A stretch of 64,000 bases of DNA from Dyadobacter tibetensis Y620-1 (GTDB taxonomy: Bacteria > Bacteroidota > Bacteroidia > Cytophagales > Spirosomataceae): NCBI RefSeq assembly GCF_000566685.1, contig NZ_AZQN01000002.1:124001-188000 (forward strand). Direction: 5' to 3'. The notes below the pieces were generated by a model that made no database searches, was not told the DNA's origin, and saw only the letters and a program-made list of their open reading frames with translations. Positions 9,137-18,394 of the stretch are shown in pieces. Each line of letters begins with the position of its first letter. Position 1 is the stretch's first letter. The position numbers and the translations under genes are program-made.

Positions 9137-9556
9137 TTAGGCTAATTCCGCAGAAAGAGAAATCTCAGCATTTAAGACTGCCGAAATGGGGCATTCTTTT
9201 TTTGCTTTCTCTGCAATCTCGGCAAACTGATCCTGACCGATGCCAGGAACTACTGCCTTCAGATCTATATGACTCTTGGTTATCTTTCCTGCAGCAGGAT
9301 CCAAAGTCACTGTAGCGGTAGCATTCAGCTCGTCAGCGGTAAACCCAGCAGCATTAAGTTCGAAACTTAGCTTCATAGCGAAACAACCAGCATGAGCTGC
9401 TGCAATAAGCTCTTCTGGGTTGGTGCCAACCCCATCTTCAAAACGGGTCTTAAATGAATATTGAGTATTGTCTAGTACGGTACTCTGAGTACTAACCACT
9501 CCAGCACCTTCCTTACCTGTGCCTTTCCAAATGGCTGTCGCTTTACGATTAATCAT
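9137..9556 (-). CDS. OsmC family peroxiredoxin
   Basis: The 139-aa protein matches OsmC-type hydroperoxide reductases that detoxify organic peroxides using a Cys pair. The peroxidatic cysteine lies in NPEELIAAAHAGCFAMKLS (about 46-64), and the resolving cysteine in KKECPISAVLNAEI near the C-terminus. Length is typical. The motif set fits the OsmC subgroup more than Ohr. A perfect TAnnTTTG box lies about 50 bp upstream. It is transcribed alone, convergent with hemW. Confidence 0.93.
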   Translation of the reverse strand: MINRKATAIWKGTGKEGAGVVSTQSTVLDNTQYSFKTRFEDGVGTNPEELIAAAHAGCFAMKLSFELNAAGFTADELNATATVTLDPAAGKITKSHIDLKAVVPGIGQDQFAEIAEKAKKECPISAVLNAEISLSAELA

Positions 9557-9601
9557 AAGATACTTAAGTTTTAGTTTCTGGTATTAATTTAGTCCACTTA
9601 G

Positions 9602-9609
9602 CAAAGATA
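9602..9609 (-). promoter_or_regulatory. -7 box for the osmC-like gene
   Basis: On the minus strand the bases read TATCTTTG, an exact match to TAnnTTTG, about 46 bp before the start codon. No convincing -33 element is seen at 19-21 bp. Confidence 0.4.
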
Positions 9610-9676
9610 TATGCCAAGCGGTTCTACCCTATATTAAATTTTCAATAATTCCGTACCAGTTCTAAAAAGCAATCTA

Positions 9677-9684
9677 TACTTTTG
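9677..9684 (+). promoter_or_regulatory. Possible -7 box upstream of the collagen-like lipoprotein gene
   Basis: TACTTTTG matches TAnnTTTG exactly. If used, it would leave a leader of about 125 nt before the ATG at 9817, so the assignment is tentative. Confidence 0.3.
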
Positions 9685-9816
9685 CTTGAAACACCGGTAA
9701 TCTGAGGATCCTTTGGATCGATTTTGTTAATGGAAGTTAAGCTTATTAAACATTGAATGTGCCAGGACGTCAAATTGGCCAGCAAACGATAATTTTTTAT
9801 TTAATCTACTTTAGTC

Positions 9817-10377
9817 ATGAAAAAACAGCAGCTCATCTATTCACTCATCGCATTATGTTCCATATTCTTTTACGCGTGTTCTGGCTCTCAAGGCCCCATT
9901 GGTCCCCAAGGCCCACAAGGCGAACCAGGAGATTCGTACATAGGCCAGGCTTTTAACCTTAAAGGGGTCAATTTTACAAAGGAAAATCAATATCGATTCG
10001 GTCTAAGATTTAGTGATGCAAAGGTAGAAGTTCTGGAGTCTGATGTCGTATTGGTTTATATTCACTGGGACGACCAAAAAATTGACGACCAGATTTTGCC
10101 TGCCTGGAGGTTGCTTCCTCAAACAGAATTGATTCAAAATGGTACGTTAATTTATAATTTCGATCGAACCAAAGTCGACTTCTCCGTATTTCTTAGATCC
10201 AGTATTCCCCTGGCAAACTTAGGTGCAGGCTATACACAGAATCAGAATTTCAGGATTGTCATTATCCCAGCCGACTTCATAGGCGGCCGTACTGCAGCCA
10301 TCGACTACAGCGACTACCAGGCAGTCGCTAAAGCTTACCATATCGACGAGACCAAAATTGTCAGCATCAATAATTAA
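9817..10377 (+). CDS. Lipoprotein with short collagen-like segment, unknown function
   Basis: This 186-aa protein has a lipoprotein signal peptide ending FFYAC (Cys about 21). Immediately after come a few Gly-x-y triplets, GSQGPIGPQGPQGEPGDS (about 23-40), a short collagen-like linker often seen at the start of Bacteroidota surface lipoproteins. The remaining about 145 residues are beta-rich with no motif I recognise. The lipoprotein is probably exported to the outer membrane. It is monocistronic and ends at a strong terminator. Function unknown. Confidence 0.75.
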   Translation: MKKQQLIYSLIALCSIFFYACSGSQGPIGPQGPQGEPGDSYIGQAFNLKGVNFTKENQYRFGLRFSDAKVEVLESDVVLVYIHWDDQKIDDQILPAWRLLPQTELIQNGTLIYNFDRTKVDFSVFLRSSIPLANLGAGYTQNQNFRIVIIPADFIGGRTAAIDYSDYQAVAKAYHIDETKIVSINN

Positions 10378-10426
10378 TAAGATTACTATGGCTGGCCTGT
10401 TTATCTTATAAAACCAGCTAAAACGC

Positions 10427-10470
10427 AACGAAGGCCACATTTACACTCGAAATGTGGCCTTCGTTTTTTT
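10427..10470. terminator. Strong rho-independent terminator
   Basis: CGAAGGCCACATTT (10429-10442) pairs with AAATGTGGCCTTCG (10450-10463), a perfect 14-bp stem with a 7-nt loop followed by T7. It terminates the lipoprotein gene and probably also limits the convergent oxygenase gene. Confidence 0.92.
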
Positions 10471-10476
10471 GAAAAC

Positions 10477-11070
10477 TTAATGCGTTTTAAACCAACCCGT
10501 AATGCTCAATCTCGGCTGATGACTAACGAGCACTTCATGCTCTAATTCACTACTTTTAAAAAATACACATTTCCCATTAGTAGGAGCTATATGCTGCTCC
10601 TTTTCACCATGGTATACACAAAGCTGCCCACCATGATCTTCAGCCCAGTCTTCATTTAGGTAGGTAATCATGGTATAAGCTCTGCGTTTATTATCTTTAA
10701 ACTGGTCGAGGTGGCGCTTATAAAAGGCCCCAGGTTCGTAGAGTGCATAATGAAACTCATACCCAGCTATACCCGCATAGCAAGTTCGATTCAGGAAGCT
10801 GACATAATCATCAACCAAATCCAGGAAGTCATTTTCATGCGGATTCTCGTGTTTTCTGTCCAGCCAAAATATCTTATCTCTACGACGCTTTTTGTCTTCC
10901 ACCAGTCGGGCATTGCTTCCTACTCCAGCATCCCGGAGTCGATTCTCTTCCCGTAGATCTAACAAATTACGCCTTAATCTAGCAGCCAAATCAGGCTCTA
11001 AAAAGTTTTCCACTATGCCGACTCTTCCTTCCAGGAAGCTATCGACTAATTGCTCAAATACGGATTGCAA
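10477..11070 (-). CDS. 2OG-Fe(II) oxygenase (prolyl 4-hydroxylase-like)
   Basis: The 197-aa protein is a compact Fe(II)/2-oxoglutarate dioxygenase of the prolyl hydroxylase/EGL-9 type. The iron ligands are visible as HLDQF (His-x-Asp, about 120-122) and the distal His in SSELEHEVL (about 178). The 2OG-binding Arg is in PRLSITGWF near the C-terminus. YTMITYLNEDW is the typical strand after the first ligands. The substrate is unknown; a protein prolyl or other side chain is possible. Single gene, convergent with the lipoprotein gene. Confidence 0.9.
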   Translation of the reverse strand: MQSVFEQLVDSFLEGRVGIVENFLEPDLAARLRRNLLDLREENRLRDAGVGSNARLVEDKKRRRDKIFWLDRKHENPHENDFLDLVDDYVSFLNRTCYAGIAGYEFHYALYEPGAFYKRHLDQFKDNKRRAYTMITYLNEDWAEDHGGQLCVYHGEKEQHIAPTNGKCVFFKSSELEHEVLVSHQPRLSITGWFKTH

Positions 11071-11088
11071 TAAATCAAAGAAAAAACC

Positions 11089-11107
11089 ATTTGGCTAAGT
11101 GCCAAAT
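11089..11107. promoter_or_regulatory. Inverted repeat upstream of the 2OG oxygenase gene
   Basis: ATTTGGC (11089-11095) and GCCAAAT (11101-11107) form a perfect dyad with a 5-bp spacer, 19-37 bp upstream of the oxygenase start. Its position suits an operator, but no regulator can be assigned. Confidence 0.3.
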
Positions 11108-11218
11108 ATGGCGCAATTTATAGCAAAATAGGGTTGGATTTTCATCGTTAAATCAATTTTTTTTCAAACTCTTTCTTAAGCCTCACTCCAATGATTTAAT
11201 AAATTTTCAGATCCATTA

Positions 11219-12151
11219 TTATCGATCGTCCCCAGGAAAATTAAGGGGCATTTCTGATAAAGGGGTTCCGCCTTTAATACCGAAATCGATGGTACGAATG
11301 GGGAATGGTATCATGATATCATGCTGATCATATGCTTCCTTAATTCGAATAATGGCTTCGCTGCCAGCTTGCAAATATGCGAGTTGCTCGGGAGAACGAA
11401 CCCAAAGGCGCAGGGTAAAGTTAATGGAGCTATCACCAAACTCCTGATAGAACATACTCGTATCTTGAGGTGTTACCAGTCCTTCAATATTTTTCACGGC
11501 ATCAAGGGTAATTTCCATCACTCTTCTTAGGTCTTCTCCATAAGACACACCTATTGACAGATCCATACGTCGCTTGCCCAGTAAGGAGTAATTCTCTATG
11601 GGGTTCTGAAACACTTCCTTATTGGGAATAATTACCATTTGCCCTTGAAAAGTTAAGACTATGGTATCGCGCAAATTCACCTCTTCAACCTTACCCATGT
11701 ATCCTCCTATTTTAACAATATTACCTATATGAAAAGGTCTCCGGAATGAGATGAAGATGCCAGAAATAAAGTTGGCAGCAATATCCTGAAAAGCGAAAGC
11801 CAAAGCCAATCCCACGATTCCAGCCCCTGCGAGTATGGAAGTTACCGCTTTATCGAGTTTAAGAATGCTTAGGACTGTAAATAAGGTGATGCCAATGAAG
11901 AAGATCTGCAAGATCGAAGCAAATAAATTGGCTAGTGTTCGATTAGGTGATATCTTCAAGAATAACACCTCTGTCATCTTTCTTAACCATTTGGCTACTA
12001 TAAGTCCCAATACGAGGAGGATAGCCGAAAGAAAAAGATTTGGAATCATCCGTACCAATTCATGCAACCACAAATTTATCTTCTTTTCGACTAACCGATA
12101 ACCTTCCTGAAAGTCAATAAGTGAAAGAAGTAAGAGTTGATATCCTAGCAT
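11219..12151 (-). CDS. Small-conductance mechanosensitive channel (MscS family)
   Basis: This 310-aa inner-membrane protein has three N-terminal transmembrane segments. The pore helix region reads SILAGAGIVGLALAFAFQD (about 112-130), with the Gly/Ala-rich TM3 typical of MscS. The beta domain FRRPFHIGNIVKIGGYMGKVEEVNLRDT follows, then the C-terminal alpha/beta domain. Such channels release solutes on hypo-osmotic shock. A perfect TAnnTTTG box lies about 35 bp upstream. It is one of two MscS-type genes in the window; the other is longer (363 aa) and has extra N-terminal helices. Confidence 0.93.
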   Translation of the reverse strand: MLGYQLLLLSLIDFQEGYRLVEKKINLWLHELVRMIPNLFLSAILLVLGLIVAKWLRKMTEVLFLKISPNRTLANLFASILQIFFIGITLFTVLSILKLDKAVTSILAGAGIVGLALAFAFQDIAANFISGIFISFRRPFHIGNIVKIGGYMGKVEEVNLRDTIVLTFQGQMVIIPNKEVFQNPIENYSLLGKRRMDLSIGVSYGEDLRRVMEITLDAVKNIEGLVTPQDTSMFYQEFGDSSINFTLRLWVRSPEQLAYLQAGSEAIIRIKEAYDQHDIMIPFPIRTIDFGIKGGTPLSEMPLNFPGDDR

Positions 12152-12180
12152 ACGGTTATAAAGTTAGTAGTGACTCCAGA

Positions 12181-12188
12181 CAAATATA
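12181..12188 (-). promoter_or_regulatory. -7 box for the MscS gene
   Basis: The minus strand reads TATATTTG, matching TAnnTTTG, about 30-37 bp before the ATG. No good -33 box is seen at the usual spacing. Confidence 0.4.
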
Positions 12189-12320
12189 GTTCACAAGACA
12201 AAATATTTCCCATATCTTATACAAAATATACTTAGCACCAAAGCTTTACAGTCACGATAGGCAGAGCATGAATGAATAAATGAAGGTAGATATAATTTTG
12301 CCTGATCTTTTGAAGTTATA

Positions 12321-13757
12321 TCAAATATCGAAGGTTATCAGGAAGGTCGTGCCTGAGCCTAACTTCGATCTCACATCCAATCGTCCTCTGTGCGCATGAA
12401 TGATATTGAGCGTTGTGGCCAGTCCTATACCCATGCCATTCTTCTTCTTGGTAAAGTAAGGTTCAAATATTTTTTCCAGATTTTCCTCACTAATTCCTGA
12501 ACCGTTATCGACAAATAGGATCTGAAAATTTCCATTTTGAATCCTGGTTTGAATTTTCAAAACACCCTTGTCTTCTTCCATAGCTTCTATAGCATTGGTT
12601 ATTAAATTCAGAAACGCCATTTGCAGGGATACCTTATCGATAGGAAGTACAACATCCTGCTCATAAAAATTATTTTCTAACTCTATTCGTTTGAGCGTTA
12701 ACCTATCATGAGCCGTAGCCAGCGCTTCCTCCAGCACCTGATGAATTGACGATGGAATCAGATTAATATCCATCGTATTGCTGGGCTGCAGGAGTTGACT
12801 AATAAGATCATTGATACGCGTGCAATTTCTTTTAATAATCTGTGTATAGAACTTTTGTTCTTCATTATCCAGCTCCATCTCCAACTGTTCTGCAGAAAGA
12901 TTGACATTGGTCAGAGGGTTTCTCACCTCATGAGCTAACATACGAACCAATCTACCCGTCAGAGCCATTTTTTCAGCAAAAAGCTTTTCCCGTTCCATTT
13001 GTTTTCTTGCGGTCAGGTCGTGAACCCTTCCCTGCACATAAGGCTGATCCCCATTATATTCTAGGGATGCGGAAAACAGGCAGGACTTTTTTTCTGTATC
13101 GGCATCTACCCGCAGCGTAACTTCCTTATCTTCCAAAACCTGATCGGTGATGCTGACCCAAAGAGCAGAGAACTCCGGCTCGGCTATCAAATCATGAATG
13201 TTTAAAGCTTTCAGCTGCGTTGTAGTCAGTCCTGTAAGATTGCAGGCTGCAGGATTACAGTCCTTAATATTACCTCGTAAATCTGAAATAAAGAGAAAAT
13301 CATTTGACTCTTCGAAAATCCGACGGTATCTACGTTCACTAAGTTTAAGGGCCGAGAGTACGGCAGTCCGTTCCAAAGCATACCGGATACAACGTTCTAA
13401 TTTTTCGGCATCTAGTTCGTTTTTGACCAAAAAATCGGCAGCCCCTAATCGGAGGGCTTCAATCGCAATTTTTGCATCTCCCCTTCCCGTTAACAGGATT
13501 ATGGGCTGATCACAGCCAACCCTCTGGGCATGGTTGATCAGATCAATTCCGGTATATTCTCCCAGGAGGTAATCAAAAAGGAAAAGATCAAACTTATGAT
13601 GGTTTAATTGATGCTCGGCATCCTGGAATGTAGAAGACCAAGTGATGTCAAACTCCCAATTGGCCTGTTCGGTTAAATACTCTCTGGTTAAATAATAATC
13701 GTCTTCATCATCATCTACCAGTAACACTTTAACAAGTTTCCGCATAGCAAGGGGCAA
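12321..13757 (-). CDS. Receiver-PAS-histidine kinase hybrid
   Basis: The 478-aa protein begins with a receiver domain: acidic pocket LLVDDDEDD (about 13-21), phospho-acceptor Asp in DLFLFDYLLG (about 62), Thr in ILLTGRGD and Lys in LVKNELD. A PAS domain follows (about 145-260). Next is HisKA with the phosphorylated His in MLAHEVRNPLTN (about 293), then HATPase_c with NLITNAIEAME, DNGSGI and GMGIGLATTLNII. It is soluble, so probably takes its input from another kinase through its receiver. It is the last gene of the rpoN-linked cluster, 65 bp after the preceding kinase gene. A second start four codons in is equally plausible. Confidence 0.92.
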   Translation of the reverse strand: MPLAMRKLVKVLLVDDDEDDYYLTREYLTEQANWEFDITWSSTFQDAEHQLNHHKFDLFLFDYLLGEYTGIDLINHAQRVGCDQPIILLTGRGDAKIAIEALRLGAADFLVKNELDAEKLERCIRYALERTAVLSALKLSERRYRRIFEESNDFLFISDLRGNIKDCNPAACNLTGLTTTQLKALNIHDLIAEPEFSALWVSITDQVLEDKEVTLRVDADTEKKSCLFSASLEYNGDQPYVQGRVHDLTARKQMEREKLFAEKMALTGRLVRMLAHEVRNPLTNVNLSAEQLEMELDNEEQKFYTQIIKRNCTRINDLISQLLQPSNTMDINLIPSSIHQVLEEALATAHDRLTLKRIELENNFYEQDVVLPIDKVSLQMAFLNLITNAIEAMEEDKGVLKIQTRIQNGNFQILFVDNGSGISEENLEKIFEPYFTKKKNGMGIGLATTLNIIHAHRGRLDVRSKLGSGTTFLITFDI

Positions 13758-13822
13758 GAATTGTATAGGAGATTAAGCACGATATGGGCCGTGAACACCC
13801 TTTGAAATTAATTTATGAAAGT

Positions 13823-15304
13823 TTATTGAACCTCAGGCAATATCACTTCGAATGTTGCCCCAACACCTGGTTGCCCATGTGCCAAGATGAGTCCATGGTG
13901 ACGCTCCACCACTTTTTTACAGATTGACAGCCCTATTCCGGACCCTTCATATTCTGACCTTCCTCTAAGGCGTTTAAAAATGGTAAAGATTTTATCGGCA
14001 TTGCTATCTTCGAAACCGATTCCATTATCCTCAAATATCAAACTGAAATAACGTTGCGATCTTTTTAACTTAAGTAAATCCAACCTTTGGGGAGGTACTA
14101 CGGTGGATCGGATAGAAATTTTCACAGGCACGTCAACCTTCGAAAACTTCAGAGCATTATTGATCAGGTTGGTAATAAGCTGAGACATTTGAGAAGGATT
14201 GGCTTCTAAAATGGGGAGCTGATCATACTGTATATCTGCCCCTTTTTCCTGTATCAGAAGCTCCAGATCGCTTAAGGTATTTCTTACGATCTTGTTAAGG
14301 TCTGTCGATATATGTGCCTCTACAGCACTGGAAACTCTTGAAAACTCCAGTAAATTATTGATCATCTCCTGCATTCGACGAGTTGCATTCAGTATTCGTT
14401 CCAGATAAAACTGTTGCTCCTTGTCTGCTTCCTCTCCCGTATACACTTTTAATCGCTCGCCAAAGGAGACGATTTTTCTCAGTGGTTCTTGTAAGTCGTG
14501 GGAGGCTATATAGGCAAATTGCTCCAAATCGGCATTAGACTGATTCAGATCTTTCACTTTTCTTTCTAGCTCTCCCTGCATATCCCGCAACGCGGAGATA
14601 TTGAAAATGGTGGCAATTGAAACTCCCTGTTTGGTATAAGAGTTCTGAAGATTATATCCTTTCAGATAGAGCAACTGCTCCTCTCCTGCCTGATTACATA
14701 TTCTAAACTCCAAGACATAGTCCGCATCAAAATCGGCAATTTGATTTAAAAGTCTCCCTACCGTTTCCTGATCATCCTGATGCACGTGCTTCAGTAGAAA
14801 GGCTTTACTGGCTTCCGGAAATGAGTTGGCACTGGAATAACCCAGGAGGTTATATAGGCCGTCGGTCCACTCCATGGCGTCGTTGTCCAGGTTCCAAGCC
14901 CAACCCCCGAACAGCATCGACTGCTCCGCCTGGCGTGTTACTGCGGGCATATAATGGCGCAACAGATTTTCTGAATGACTGGCCGAAATGTCCCGAACCC
15001 ATACAGTTAGATGCCCTTCCGATTCATTAGGCCCCGAAATAGCACCAATATAACCGGAAGCAGGGAATTGAAACCTATATTCAAGACCATCATACCAGGT
15101 ATTCCTCCGATATTCCTCGGGGAAGAGTATCTGATAACTTAGTCCAAGCAGTGAACTAATCCCCCACAACTTCTCAGCTTTTTCATTGGCATATACGCAG
15201 AGCCATTCTGGACTATCCGGTGATTCCCTCTCAAAAACAAGATATCCCTGAGGGGCCCGGTGAATACTTTGAAGTAAGTAGTTAGGAAAATTAGTGCTTG
15301 TCAC
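13823..15304 (-). CDS. PAS-domain sensor histidine kinase
   Basis: This 493-aa cytosolic kinase has two PAS-like domains (about 10-115 and 130-245). A coiled linker follows, then HisKA with the His in IASHDLQEPLRKI (about 269), and HATPase_c with NLINNALKFS, FEDNGIGF and GSGIGLSICKKVVERHHG. The LEQFAYIASHDLQEPLR form is common in Bacteroidota and phytochrome-like kinases. There are no membrane segments. It follows the NtrC-type regulator by 59 bp and is the likely kinase for it. The sensed signal cannot be inferred. Confidence 0.93.
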   Translation of the reverse strand: MTSTNFPNYLLQSIHRAPQGYLVFERESPDSPEWLCVYANEKAEKLWGISSLLGLSYQILFPEEYRRNTWYDGLEYRFQFPASGYIGAISGPNESEGHLTVWVRDISASHSENLLRHYMPAVTRQAEQSMLFGGWAWNLDNDAMEWTDGLYNLLGYSSANSFPEASKAFLLKHVHQDDQETVGRLLNQIADFDADYVLEFRICNQAGEEQLLYLKGYNLQNSYTKQGVSIATIFNISALRDMQGELERKVKDLNQSNADLEQFAYIASHDLQEPLRKIVSFGERLKVYTGEEADKEQQFYLERILNATRRMQEMINNLLEFSRVSSAVEAHISTDLNKIVRNTLSDLELLIQEKGADIQYDQLPILEANPSQMSQLITNLINNALKFSKVDVPVKISIRSTVVPPQRLDLLKLKRSQRYFSLIFEDNGIGFEDSNADKIFTIFKRLRGRSEYEGSGIGLSICKKVVERHHGLILAHGQPGVGATFEVILPEVQ

Positions 15305-15363
15305 GTCGGTACTTTATTTTCTGTAAAATTGTTATTACTCCATTGCTCAGACCAGCAATGTAT

Positions 15364-16830
15364 TTAGATATCAAACTGCTTCATCTTATTATAAAGGGTT
15401 TTCCGATCAATATTAAGCAGTCTGGCGGCCTTACTTTTGTTGAAATTAACATCCCTTAACACCTGCATTATCATGTCGTACTCTGCCTCACTGGCCACAG
15501 TCTTTAGGCTAGGTTTGCTATCTGGATCTTCTACAGGCTCTTCGGGTCGAATGCTCGGCGCAGAAGCCTCTAAATAAGTGGGGCGAACTTGATCATCCTC
15601 CAGCACCTGAATTTTTTTATAATTCACAATTTCAAAGGGCAGACTCTTTTCTTCAATAATATCACCATCCGAAAGTAATGTAGCCCTTTTGATTACATTG
15701 CGTAGCTCACGTAAGTTACCAGGCCAAGAATAATTTAGAAAATCTTCCCGGACGTCATTGGAAAACCCTTTAACGGATTTTTCGAGTTCCTTATTGGTGG
15801 TCTGAAGAAAGCCTTCTGCGAACTGCATTAAATCATCTTTTCTATTCCGGAGAGCAGGCACTTCAATAGTGAACTCGTTGAATCGATAATAAAGATCCTC
15901 CCTGAATTTCCCATTCTTGGCAGATTCCAGTAATCTTTCGTTGCTCGCTACAATAATCCTTACATCCAGATCAATTTCTTTTGAGCCTCCAATCCGGCGC
16001 ATTTTTCTTTCTTGCACTACTCTCAATAAAGCCACCTGAATTTCATAGGAAAGGTTGGAAACCTCATCTAGAAATAATGTCCCGCCATTAGCCAGTTCGA
16101 AATGACCGATTTTGGTCTGTAGGGCACCGGTAAAGGATCCCTTTTCATGTCCAAACAGTTCACTTCCTGCTAATTCCTTAGAAATCGCTCCACAGTCCAT
16201 AGCCACAAAGGGCATGTCTCTTCGCTTGGATCTATTATGTATTTCATGCGCTATTGCTTCCTTACCAGATCCGCTTTCGCCGTAAATGATCACACTAAAA
16301 TTGGTCGGTGCCACCAAATCGACTTGCTTATATAAGTTATCGGAAACCTCGCTGTCCCCCATGATAAATCCTGGCTTAGAACGGGTAGATGCCTTTCGTC
16401 CCCTCTTTTCCGAAGGTTTAGCCCCGGTCGAGCCAGATGTTTCTCCCTCGGAATCCTCGGTCTCATTTTCCATATCCGCCAAGGCTTTATTGACGGTCAC
16501 CAGAATTTCATCGGGGAATAATGGCTTTGTTATGTAGTCGTAGGCGCCAAGCTTCATTACATTAACTGCAATCTTAATGTCGGAATATCCTGTAATGACC
16601 AGAACGGGCATATGCGGATTTTTGGCCTTTATGGTGGTGAGTAACTCCGTCCCGGTGATGTCGCCTAGCCTAAAATCTGTCATCACCAAATCCGGTTCAA
16701 TTTTTTCGATCAATGCCAGCCCTTCCTTACCATTATGGGCAGTTTCTACAAGAAAATTGTTTCGGGAAAGGAAACGTTTGAGTAAGAAACAAATATCTGG
16801 TTCATCGTCGACTACTACTATTTTTTTCAT
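15364..16830 (-). CDS. Sigma-54-dependent response regulator (NtrC family)
   Basis: The 488-aa protein has an N-terminal receiver (VVDDEPDICFLL, Asp in LVMTDFRLGD about 53, Lys in YITKPLF). A Ser/Lys/Arg-rich linker follows, about 125-155. The central AAA+ sigma-54 activation domain has Walker A GESGSGKE, loop GSFTGA (a variant of GAFTGA), GGTLFLDEVSNLS and the arginine-finger region. A C-terminal Fis-type HTH ends the protein (KAARLLNIDRKTLYNKMKQ). It activates transcription with RpoN, encoded 23 bp upstream on the same strand. Confidence 0.95.
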   Translation of the reverse strand: MKKIVVVDDEPDICFLLKRFLSRNNFLVETAHNGKEGLALIEKIEPDLVMTDFRLGDITGTELLTTIKAKNPHMPVLVITGYSDIKIAVNVMKLGAYDYITKPLFPDEILVTVNKALADMENETEDSEGETSGSTGAKPSEKRGRKASTRSKPGFIMGDSEVSDNLYKQVDLVAPTNFSVIIYGESGSGKEAIAHEIHNRSKRRDMPFVAMDCGAISKELAGSELFGHEKGSFTGALQTKIGHFELANGGTLFLDEVSNLSYEIQVALLRVVQERKMRRIGGSKEIDLDVRIIVASNERLLESAKNGKFREDLYYRFNEFTIEVPALRNRKDDLMQFAEGFLQTTNKELEKSVKGFSNDVREDFLNYSWPGNLRELRNVIKRATLLSDGDIIEEKSLPFEIVNYKKIQVLEDDQVRPTYLEASAPSIRPEEPVEDPDSKPSLKTVASEAEYDMIMQVLRDVNFNKSKAARLLNIDRKTLYNKMKQFDI

Positions 16831-16853
16831 GAAGGTTAAGTAAAGTATAGTGA

Positions 16854-18302
16854 TTATATAGTTACCCTAAGTCGGGCGGTGGGAATATTCAATTGTTCCC
16901 GGTATTTAGCTACTGTTCTGCGGGCCACCGAGTAGCCCTTTTCTGCTAGCATATCAGTCAATTGCTGATCATTGTACGGGTGTCGTTTATCTTCTACTTC
17001 CACGATCTCCCGAATGGCCTCCTGAATCTCTCTATTGGATACTTCAGTGCCATCATCGTTGGTTACCCCTTCGGTAAACAGATCCTTCAATAGTACTATA
17101 CCAAACGGAGTCTGTACATATTTGTTGGTGGTAACTCTGGATACAGTAGAAATGTCCATATCAATGATTTCCGCCACATCTTTTAAAATCATCGGTCTCA
17201 GCTTTTTCACATCACCACTCTGAAAGTATTCAAATTGGAGTTTGACAATGGCTTTCAAGGTGCTTAGCATGGTATTTTCGCGTTGCTTGATGGCGTCAAT
17301 AAACCATTTTGCAGAATTCATTTTGGTCTTTATAAACTGATTGGTAGCCTTATCCTTTTTTTGATCGGCCATTTCAGTAAATACTTTGTTTAACCGGAGT
17401 GCAGGGCTGTTCCCCCATGTCAACTGAACCTCTATGTCATCGTTATCTCCATACCAGAGCATAAAATCCGGTTTAATGCTTTCGTTGACTAAAGAATCGT
17501 TCCTAAGGCCTGAAGCCGGCTTTGGGTTTAAGGTAGTAATTAACTGCAATGCCTTTTTTAAATCCTCCTCTTCCAAACCAAGCACACGCATAATCTTGTC
17601 ATAATTACGCGAACCCAATTCATCGAAACAATCAGATAAAATCTTGTGGGCATGATGCCAAGTCTGATTCTGAATTTCAATTCGTGCCATCTGCAAAAGT
17701 AAGCACTCCCGTAAGTCGCAGGCGGCAATACCAGCGGGTTCAAGCTGCTGAATCACCCGAAGCATCGCCTCCACTTCCTCGGTATCTATAAACAAACTAT
17801 TGGCAAATGAAATATCGTCAGCAATGATGTCACATGACCTACGGAGAAATCCATCCTCATCCAATGAATCTAGGACAAAATCGGCTATAAGCTGCTGTCT
17901 TTCATCCAACTTCAAGAAATGCACCTGCTGTTTTAAATCGTCCCGAAAGGAAACAAAATCCACCATGGGCCTGGTATACAATTCATTATCCGCCGACTGA
18001 TTATTCGCATAGGTTTTATAATCAGGAATATCATCGTCTCTAAATTCGTCCCAGTCGTAATAATCCTGAACAGCTGGGGTATCATCTTCGCCCTTCTTTA
18101 AATCCGGGTCAAAATCTTCGACCGAATCTTCTGTAACCGTTTCTTCCTTCCCTTCCTCCAAGATAGGGTTTTCCTCTAATTCTTCTTTTATCCGCTGCTC
18201 CAACTCCATAGTCGTTAAATGAAGCAGATTCAACATCTGTATTTGCAGGGGAGAATACTTTAATGTCTGTTTTTGCGTTTGCGTCTGTCTTTGCATAAAC
18301 AA
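16854..18302 (-). CDS. rpoN: RNA polymerase sigma-54 factor RpoN
   Basis: The 482-aa sigma-54 factor has region I at the N-terminus (QTLKYSPLQIQMLNLL, about 12-27, and ELEENPILEE). An acidic region II follows (about 50-100), then the core-binding domain, and the C-terminal DNA-binding domain with the diagnostic RpoN box ARRTVAKYREQL (about 459-470). It is the first gene of a four-gene minus-strand cluster that also encodes an NtrC-type activator and two kinases. A long intergenic region with a 10-bp inverted repeat lies upstream. Confidence 0.97.
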   Translation of the reverse strand: MFMQRQTQTQKQTLKYSPLQIQMLNLLHLTTMELEQRIKEELEENPILEEGKEETVTEDSVEDFDPDLKKGEDDTPAVQDYYDWDEFRDDDIPDYKTYANNQSADNELYTRPMVDFVSFRDDLKQQVHFLKLDERQQLIADFVLDSLDEDGFLRRSCDIIADDISFANSLFIDTEEVEAMLRVIQQLEPAGIAACDLRECLLLQMARIEIQNQTWHHAHKILSDCFDELGSRNYDKIMRVLGLEEEDLKKALQLITTLNPKPASGLRNDSLVNESIKPDFMLWYGDNDDIEVQLTWGNSPALRLNKVFTEMADQKKDKATNQFIKTKMNSAKWFIDAIKQRENTMLSTLKAIVKLQFEYFQSGDVKKLRPMILKDVAEIIDMDISTVSRVTTNKYVQTPFGIVLLKDLFTEGVTNDDGTEVSNREIQEAIREIVEVEDKRHPYNDQQLTDMLAEKGYSVARRTVAKYREQLNIPTARLRVTI

Positions 18303-18340
18303 CTTATTGGATAGTTAATTTTTCTATTCTAATTAAGTAT

Positions 18341-18394
18341 ATTACAGGCCGTCTATCTATAAAATCCTGCTATGAGAAGGAGGAGGCCTGTAAT
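18341..18394. promoter_or_regulatory. 10-bp perfect inverted repeat upstream of rpoN
   Basis: ATTACAGGCC (18341-18350) and GGCCTGTAAT (18385-18394) are perfectly complementary, separated by 34 bp. The element lies 39-92 bp upstream of the rpoN start, where it could be a pair of operator half-sites or an RNA stem in the leader. Confidence 0.4.
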
